From NCBI GenBank assembly GCA_016648135.1, contig JADDOH010002261.1, forward strand, positions 124,001 through 188,000: a stretch of 64,000 nucleotides of DNA. Direction: 5' to 3'. The translations under genes were made by a program, and so were the position numbers. A model generated the notes under the pieces. It saw nothing but the letters and a program-made list of their open reading frames with translations, ran no database searches and was not told the origin of the DNA. The DNA is from Agrypnia vestita. Its lineage: Eukaryota; Arthropoda; Insecta; Trichoptera; Phryganeidae. Each line of letters begins with the position of its first letter. Positions within the stretch are counted from its first letter, which is position 1. Below are positions 58,136 through 64,000 of the stretch, one piece after another.

Positions 58136-58593
58136 TTCATCTAAAATGACTTAAATGCCTACCAAGCAAAATCAGAGTCTCAAGAATAACACATAACCGT
58201 ATATAAAATAATACTATTGTTTTTTTAAGACTCAGTTGAAAGCAAAATTTTGAAATGCAAGTTTGTGGTTTCAAATAAACTTGGTCTTAAACCAATTTGG
58301 TAATCTCACTTAACCAGGTTTAGTAAAAAATTCATATGACTCAAAGGAATGAACATGTTTTACTCACTGAATCTGCCCGTTTATGACATTAAAATAGTAT
58401 GAAAAAGTTATCAGAATTTACCAAATGTCACTATGCCATTGAAATATCAAATTGCTTTATGTTTTTCTATATTTTTTTATTTGTCTTCTTTAGTTTTTTT
58501 TCATATATACAATTTAATTTATACACACTATTTAATATGTATCATGTACACAATTTATATTAAAAATTCTAAATGTAATTGACTTTTATATAA
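58136..58593. other. No gene seen
   Basis: AT-rich. Confidence 0.5.
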
Positions 58594-58706
58594 CAATGTG
58601 GCTTTTGGCCTACACTAAACATTTATACATTTCAATTATTTTTAATTTTAATTGTACTTGCGTATAAATATAATGTAGACATCTGTTTTGAATGAACTAA
58701 AATAAC
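58594..58706. repeat. Local duplication G, copy 1
   Basis: AATGTGGCTTTTGGCCTACA to AGACATCTGTTTT is repeated at 59384-59500 in the same orientation. The A-rich ends suggest the 3' end of a SINE or LINE. Confidence 0.65.
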
Positions 58707-58750
58707 TTCTTCTTCAAACACAGCAAAATCATTTTGTGGTGACATTATAA

Positions 58751-58999
58751 TTATAATTTATAGAATTAAACTTTGTTTACACCACTTTTTTATTATTGAA
58801 AAAATTCAACATGTTTCGAAGCCTTCTTCTGGCTTCTTCGTCAGGATAACAAAAATAAAATTTAAAAATCGAAGTATAGATAATCAAAATATTAAAAAGT
58901 TATATATAGAAAATGAATAATATAAAGTCCTACTTAACATGAAAATAAATAAATAAATAAAAAAGTGGTGTAAACGAAGTTTAATTCTATAAATTATAA
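58751..58999. mobile_element. Inverted-repeat element X (249 bp) with hammerhead-like core
   Basis: Terminal inverted repeats of about 42 bp (TTATAATTTATAGAATTAAA ... TTTACACCACTTTTTTA) flank an AT-rich interior. On the minus strand at 58813-58844 it has CTGACGA, A, GAAGCC, a 7-base loop, GGCTTC, GAAAC. Partial copies lie at 52160 and 19695. It is non-coding. Confidence 0.75.
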
Positions 59000-59082
59000 A
59001 CCAAAATAAATTATTAAACAATATTGTTATATGAATGTATGTTTTAAGAACACATGAGGGATGACTAATTAAAAAAGGATAA

Positions 59083-59225
59083 ATTATAGAAGTCTCATAG
59101 AGATGAAGCTAATTTATATATGAAAAAAGTGGATGGAAGTCTCTTATACGATGGCTCAGGGCTGTGTGAGCTGGCCGATCACTCTACACAATGCAACGTT
59201 GACCTATTCCACTTTAAAAATTAAA
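59083..59225 (+). repeat. Dispersed family D, copy
   Basis: ATAAATTATAGAAGTCTCAT, GGAAGTCTCTTATACGATGG and CACTCTACACAATGCAACG match 40219-40370 in order. Confidence 0.6.
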
Positions 59226-59236
59226 TATAGAATCCA

Positions 59237-59703
59237 CAGAATATCCACCTGACACAGAATCGCCTTAGCAATCGGATTTATATAATTAATATATTTTACA
59301 TAAATTTAAACAGTTAATTAATTGCAATTTGCTAGCTACCACCACTAGAATAACCAATAAGTTAATAATAAAATGCTAAATGTAATGTGGCTTTTGGCCT
59401 ACATTGAACATTTAAGCATTTAAATTAATTGTAATTCTAATTTTAATATACATGCGTACAAATATAAAACAGACATCCGTTTTAAATAAAATAAAATAAA
59501 TTATATTAAAAACTATCCCTTTCATAATTTCTGGACCCCATTGATAAGCTACCACCCCTCTCTCCACACAATGTCCACAATGACACGTAACCGCCTTAGC
59601 GATTGAATTTATATAAATAATATATTTTGTTAAAATGTGGACAGTTTATTAATTGTTAATAGTAAGCTACCATCAGTAGAATAACTAATAATTTGAAAAT
59701 GCT
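59237..59703. repeat. Locally duplicated block H, two copies plus G copy 2
   Basis: Unit H (CGCCTTAGCAATCGGATTTA ... GCTACCACCACTAGAATAAC) spans 59237-59373 and is repeated at 59565-59703. G copy 2 (59384-59500) lies between them. The layout suggests a duplicated segment or two adjacent insertions of one composite repeat. Confidence 0.6.
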
Positions 59704-60139
59704 GATTCTCTCCGTAAGGAGAAAATATGGAATAAAAAGTAACCCATAAAAACCAAGTTTTTATTATACTCCCTTTCTTTGTAAAATATATCAACAATTA
59801 AAGACGAATTATAACGTATAACATAACACTAAACTTACAGTAATTTAATATATTTCTAAAATGTCAGATGTTTTGAGCTTTGATAAGACACTTCATGCTT
59901 TGAAGATTAAATTCTAAAAACATTTGTCAGTCAATTTAGATTTTCGAAATTCGTAGTGAAGTACCTATCATGTATACCGTAGGAGTAATTCAAATTTAGA
60001 AAATATTCCGTGACGTTATCGGGCCGCCGTTGTTAATAATCAAACTTTTCTAATGATTCTAATTTGAAAAAACCATTAAAATTTCTAAAAATCCAAAATT
60101 ATACTATAATTATTATTTTTTTAAACAAAAATTTGATAG
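59704..60139. other. No gene seen
   Basis: AT-rich. Confidence 0.5.
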
Positions 60140-60290
60140 ATCTTCTTGATGGTCGCCACGAGTCTACTTGCCAAGTTTCAGCTCGATTGGATCACGGGAA
60201 AAGGGTCAAAAATCGATCCAAAGTTTTTTCACCCGGCAAGCCGGCAAGCAAGCAAGCAGACGCCAGGAGTTAATATAAAGGGAGTAAAAA
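60140..60290 (+). repeat. Unclassified interspersed repeat tail
   Basis: GCCAAGTTTCAGCTCGATTG, GGTCAAAAATCGATCCAAAG and CAAGCCGGCAAGCAAGCAAG are GC-balanced, in contrast to the flanks. Phrases of this type are common in insect repeats. A 69-codon frame runs through it without a domain. Confidence 0.4.
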
Positions 60291-60620
60291 GGGTAGATTT
60301 TCTTATATTAACACTAACACATTGATTAATCGCTTTGGGTCCTTTCCTTTTTTCCCGAATTCAGTATCTCTGCGGAATTTGTCGACCTTTTTTGGCTAAT
60401 CACGTTAACAAAATAATAGTCTGTGAAAATATTTTTGACCTCGACGTCTGCACGAACAAAACGTTAGTAAATGATTAAAAGATACAAAAATATAAAACAC
60501 TTTAACCATATTAAGAAAAACGTCTTCTAAAATTTGATGATAGGATAAGAATAGCAAAAATGTACGTACTAAGGATTACTAGATCAAAATTAATTCTGTG
60601 TTGATCATAAAATAATATTA
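60291..60620. other. No gene seen
   Basis: AT-rich. Confidence 0.5.
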
Positions 60621-60784
60621 ACCTTGTAATCTCTACGCGAGTTTAATATTTTATATTTTTTCACTACTAAGTTTCGAGAAAAACAGAATCTCTCATCGAC
60701 AGGTGAAGTATCAAAACTACTTTTGAAGTATCAAATTATTAAAAAGAAGTGAAAAAATATAAAATATTAAATTCGCGTAGAGGT
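60621..60784. mobile_element. Inverted-repeat element with hammerhead-like core
   Basis: The arms TCTCTACGCGAGTTTAATAT (from 60630) and the inverse ending at about 60782 are about 36 bp. In the loop, on the minus strand (60671-60702), TCGATGA is followed by GAGA, an 8-10 base loop, TCTC and GAAAC, a variant of the core seen at 11.7 and 58.8 kb. Confidence 0.6.
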
Positions 60785-60954
60785 AAAAAGGATAAGATTA
60801 TTTAAAAATCATCATGAATAATCTATATAATGTAAACGCCAAATCTATCAATAATTTGATTCTGTGTTATTCGGATACCCGTTTTCGCTGCTAACTCCAA
60901 AGTAAAGAATCATTCAAAATGTCTGCTTAGATGACAGATAATTACTGTATTATA
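60785..60954. other. Spacer
   Basis: AT-rich; nothing assigned. Confidence 0.4.
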
Positions 60955-61145
60955 ATTTTGAATGTCTGTCTGTCCGTAACTCGCTGGAATTAGGCTGGAA
61001 TTACAACAACAACACTTATGATGACTAGCCGATAATGAGGCCCGTGCGCCCGAGTGTGACAAGTCAATCAGCGCGCGGCTTGTGTAAGACGCAAGGGTAG
61101 TTATTAATTATTATTTTGTCCCGTGATTTTTCACGGGTTTATGGT
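60955..61145 (+). repeat. Dispersed family F, longest copy
   Basis: GAATGTCTGTCTGTCCGTAA, a GC-rich middle with AATCAGCGCGCGGCTTGTG, and TCCCGTGATTTTTCACGGGT. This is the least decayed of the three copies here. Confidence 0.65.
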
Positions 61146-61845
61146 TTATGGCTAATTTTATCTTAACGCTAACGGCAAGAAGATAAAATATCAAAATTTT
61201 GAATCATGTGATTAAATCGATTCCTTTTTTTAAATCTATTTCGGCTAACGCTATAAATATTTTTTATAAAGAAAGCATCTCACGAGTTTTATAAAAAGGG
61301 ATTCTTCAATTATTTGTTTTCAACATATTTATATAGCCGTTTCTTATTTAAACACTCGATATCTGATCCCATATCACTATAACGAGAAATGTTATAAATA
61401 TATTGAGATACAATTTTTTTTTTCCAATTACAAGCAATATGAAATGATAAAAGCAATTTTGGCGAGCTTTCTCTATGTTTGATTAATCACCACCTGTGAT
61501 TGGAAAAGCAAATAAGCGAACTAATTTCACCTAGACGCGCCGAACGTGACATTTTTCTAAACAAATAGCCCAGGATATTTCTAAGGGATGGGTCAGTCTG
61601 CAGACTGTTGTCAAATAAACGGACTACGTTTTGCATATAAAGAAATTACATTTTTTTATTTATATGTTCATTATTTTCGTTGAATTATTTTCTTGACATG
61701 GTTTTTTTCGTTTTGAGATGTAAATTGTTAACCTTTCCCTAGTAATGCACTCATATAGCTAATTAATGATATATTCTTCTTATATGCCCCATCGAGATCA
61801 TAAAACACAGTGCATTATTCTATTATAGTGGAAATGTCAGAACTA
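61146..61845. other. No gene seen
   Basis: AT-rich non-coding. Confidence 0.5.
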
Positions 61846-62190
61846 ATGCATTAGCAAACTCTGTAATTCCCTGATTACACTCATTAGGGAATGAACATGC
61901 AGAGGCGATTGGCATTTTTGCTGATAGTATAACTGTGTATAGGACAAAGCTGATACAATTCTTTACATCTCAACGAAATGGAAATGGACAATAAATTTTT
62001 CTGTATTATTATTTTACCTTTAACTATTATTATTTGTACCTTTAACTGTATTATTACCTTTTAACTATTATTATTGTAACTTTTAACTGTATTATTATTT
62101 TAACTGTCTTATGTTATTTTTTTTAATTTTTATTCTGTATATTTGTAAAAGCTCATAAGGGCGTTAAATAAATAAATAAATATAATAGGT
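61846..62190 (+). pseudogene. Possible LINE 3' remnant
   Basis: GNEHAEAIGIFADS can be read at about 61883-61925, resembling the GNEHAD motif of RNase H domains in some LINEs. A stop, ATTATTATTTTAACTGT tandem units (62015-62105), GGGCGTTAAATAAATAAATA and the end of a simple tail follow. The reading is short, so the call is weak. Confidence 0.35.
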
Positions 62191-62344
62191 ACTTCTAATA
62201 TAATAAAATTCATATTTAAGCTAATTCTAAAAAATATTAACTTAGCTGTGTGTGTGTCAAATCCATTTATGATTGAATAAAGCTTTGCATAGTTAAAAGA
62301 TTATGAACTTAGCATAGTTTAAAGAATTAATTAAGAGTCACTCA

Positions 62345-62530
62345 GATGTTTCGAGCATGTTAAGCGAATGAATGAGGAAAGAATGGTAAGAACTATGACG
62401 CAAGTTTTGACGGCGCCAGAAAGAGCGACCGCGGAAGGCATGACCAGATTAATCAGAAACTGCAAGACAGTGGTGATGGGAGCCTCAATTATTGACGAGC
62501 TTGCTTGCGAATGTGGATGAAGCGAGAGTT
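62345..62530 (+). pseudogene. LINE C-terminal end, family L-NEERMV (first piece)
   Basis: FEHVKRMNEERMVR, then in another frame INQKLQDSGDGSLNY and RACLRMWMKREL. This is the extreme C-terminus of the polymerase, yet it lies upstream of the RT core that follows, so the locus is rearranged. Confidence 0.65.
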
Positions 62531-63158
62531 GTGCTATACGCAGACGATGCAGTATTAGTGGCTAACAGTGAAGCTGATCTGCAGTGCCTGGTATCCAGGA
62601 TGTCCGATGTATGCATGCAAAGTGAACTTATAATGAATGTCAGCAAATCGAAAGTGATGGTATTCGAGAGAGAGGAAAGAGTGACTAAGTGTGATGTAAT
62701 TGTAAATAACGAATGCTTAGAGCAAGTGAACGAGTTTGCGTATTTGGGAAGTATGTTTAGTAAAGACGGCAAGGCTGAGAATGATATCGAAAGAAGAGGT
62801 ACTGCGGGAAATAAAGTTAATAGTGCTCTAAATGCAATAATGGCCAATAAGAATCTGTCAAAGGAAGCAAGACTAGCGGTACATAATGGCGTTCTAGTGC
62901 CAATCTGATGTATGGAAGTGAAGCCTAGAATTGGCAAATGAAAGTAGACGGAATACGGTGGAAATGCGTTCACTAAGACGCTTGTGTGGAAAATCTTTGG
63001 TAGATAGAGTAAGGAATGAACAAATTAGATGTGAATGCAATGCTGGCTGTAGTGAGGTAGATAGAATAAAGAAAGGAGTGCTGAGATGGTTTGGTCATGT
63101 GGAACGTATGAATGAGGAAAGAATGGTTAAGAAAATATATGAGGTGAGTGTTGAATAA
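62531..63158 (+). pseudogene. LINE reverse transcriptase fragment, frameshifted (second piece)
   Basis: It starts abruptly at the catalytic motif: RVVLYADDAVLVANSEADL, then SKSKVMVFEREE, VNEFAYLGSMFSKDG, DIERRGTAGNKVNSALNA and ARLAVHNGVLVP. A small indel near 62908 and a stop break the YGSEAW region. The frame resumes as VEMRSLRRLCG, DRVRNEQIRCEC, GVLRWFGHVERMNEERMVKK and ends IYEVSVE-stop at 63158, earlier than the family norm. YADD is intact, but the N-terminal RT half and endonuclease are missing. The order of motifs is that of insect non-LTR polymerases with an RWFGHVERM C-terminus. Confidence 0.8.
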
Positions 63159-63171
63159 AGGGAGTCCCCAC

Positions 63172-63226
63172 AAATGAATTTTTAACTTAATCCTTAACCC
63201 GTGCAACGTCGGATACGAACAGCTAG
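63172..63226 (+). repeat. Helitron-like 3' end, copy 1
   Basis: CTTAATCCTTAACCCGTGCA, ACGTCGGATACGAACAGCTAG then T. CTAG before T is the Helitron 3' rule; the hairpin is weak. The sequence right after it (TCTATTTCTATAAAACTC) looks like a Helitron 5' end. Confidence 0.45.
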
Positions 63227-63499
63227 TCTATTTCTATAAAACTCAATGTCTGTCTGTCTGTCTGTTCTTTATAAAAATCTATACCGTTTGTCCGATTCGA
63301 TTCAAATTTTGCATACTTATGCTTTCGGACATGGCACGTAACATAAACGACATTTCCCCCCTATTATTTACTCCTTCTCCTCCCGTTGATATATTTTCGA
63401 TGCAAATCTATACCGTTCGAATCGAACCTTTGTTTTCCCCTACAAATTTATTTTCAACTTAATCCTTAACCCGTGCAACGCCGAGTACGAACAACTTGT
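63227..63499 (+). mobile_element. Possible small Helitron-like unit in tandem
   Basis: It begins TCTATTTCTATAAAACTCAA with a TCTGTCTGTCTGTCTG run and ends with CTTAATCCTTAACCCGTGCA, ACGCCGAGTACGAACAACTTG, a near-copy of the 3' end at 63172-63226. CTTG departs from the CTRR rule, so either the end has mutated or the call is wrong. Confidence 0.4.
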
Positions 63500-64000
63500 A
63501 TATAATAAGTTAGAAATATAAATTATTTATCCCATCTTGGATTGTGCGAGCTGACTAGACTTAAAAGTGAACAAAAAGATTTTTTCCTAGAAAACATACT
63601 TTGACGTCTAGATTTTCCATTTGTCTTTTTAACTGTTTAATTAATCAAAAGGCATCTCATAAATTTTTAATTAATCACCAAATCTGCTAAAATTGCATAA
63701 TAATTAATTTTAAGAAGCTCCAAGTAAATTTAGATTAACGGCGAATATTCTACGCTAAGCCACGTCTCCGATATCACAAAAATGTAATATCTTCTTTGTC
63801 ATACATACGTCATTGTTCGCGTAGAAAAAGTAAGGTGGCACTGAGTACAAAATTGCGTGCAAAGCAAATTCGACGAAAATTGAAAAGGTGATGTAATTTT
63901 ACTTGTAAAACATATTATTTTTGTATTTTGTACCGTACACAACATGTTGTATATATATTTTTGGAAATAAAATACAATCCTTTTTTGTTGTTGTTTATAT
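63500..64000. other. No gene seen
   Basis: AT-rich to the end of the window. Confidence 0.5.

Noticed and set aside
62485..63206. 162- and 77-codon minus frames at the LINE
   Set aside because: Antisense shadows of the RT pseudogene, whose sense frames show YADD and other RT motifs.

Overview
The window is AT-rich, animal-type DNA packed with decayed transposable elements. The transposon mix (Helitrons with A-T target preference, RTE-like, L2/CR1-like and jockey-like LINE fragments, tRNA-derived SINEs, many short inverted-repeat elements, a hAT-like and a gypsy-like relic) points to an insect. Lepidoptera is my best guess, from family resemblance and frequent TAGGTA/TACCTA stretches; this is inference, not proof. 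I recognise no intact host protein-coding gene. Almost all open frames under about 100 codons look like chance frames in AT-rich DNA or pieces of repeats. The window is probably intergenic or a very large intron.

Layout. 0-10 kb: AT-rich background with two large palindromes (1.7 and 2.1-2.4 kb), a 663 bp hAT-like non-autonomous element (2.9-3.6 kb) and two SINEs. 10-26 kb: a LINE C-terminal scrap, a hairpin element with a hammerhead-like core (11.7 kb), two related TTAA-flanked elements with G-run inverted ends (13.9-14.8 and 24.9-26.1 kb), several short palindromic elements, SINEs and a possible gypsy-type leader/primer-binding site (22.3-22.7 kb). 26-31 kb: the centrepiece, a 3.5 kb Helitron on the minus strand. 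It has a recognisable 5' TC end, a 3' hairpin plus CTAG end and a broken RepHel gene that has lost its Rep nuclease part. It sits inside an older inverted-repeat element. 31-50 kb: LINE C-terminal relics, a 623 bp non-autonomous Helitron with a tRNA-Arg-like segment (40.9-41.6 kb), a palindromic element split by a 5'-truncated RTE tail (46.8-47.3 kb), SINEs and several GC-balanced non-repetitive islands. 50-56 kb: two LINE reverse-transcriptase fragments (436 codons open; about 360 codons open) on either side of a third Helitron (52.7-53.9 kb). 56-64 kb: repeated short elements, local duplications, a rearranged LINE (62.3-63.2 kb) and two tandem Helitron-like 3' ends (63.2-63.5 kb).

How the parts relate. 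The three Helitrons share 5' ends, a terminal hairpin plus CCTGCTAG and an unusual subterminal array of GC-rich self-complementary modules, so they form one family; only the first keeps coding remnants. The LINE fragments are possible past sources of reverse transcriptase for the SINEs, but no pairing can be shown here. A recurring hammerhead-ribozyme-like core (CTGANGA, hairpin, GAAAC) in several inverted-repeat elements is the most interesting unexplained pattern. Boundaries and family names come from reading by eye, with no database search or alignment.
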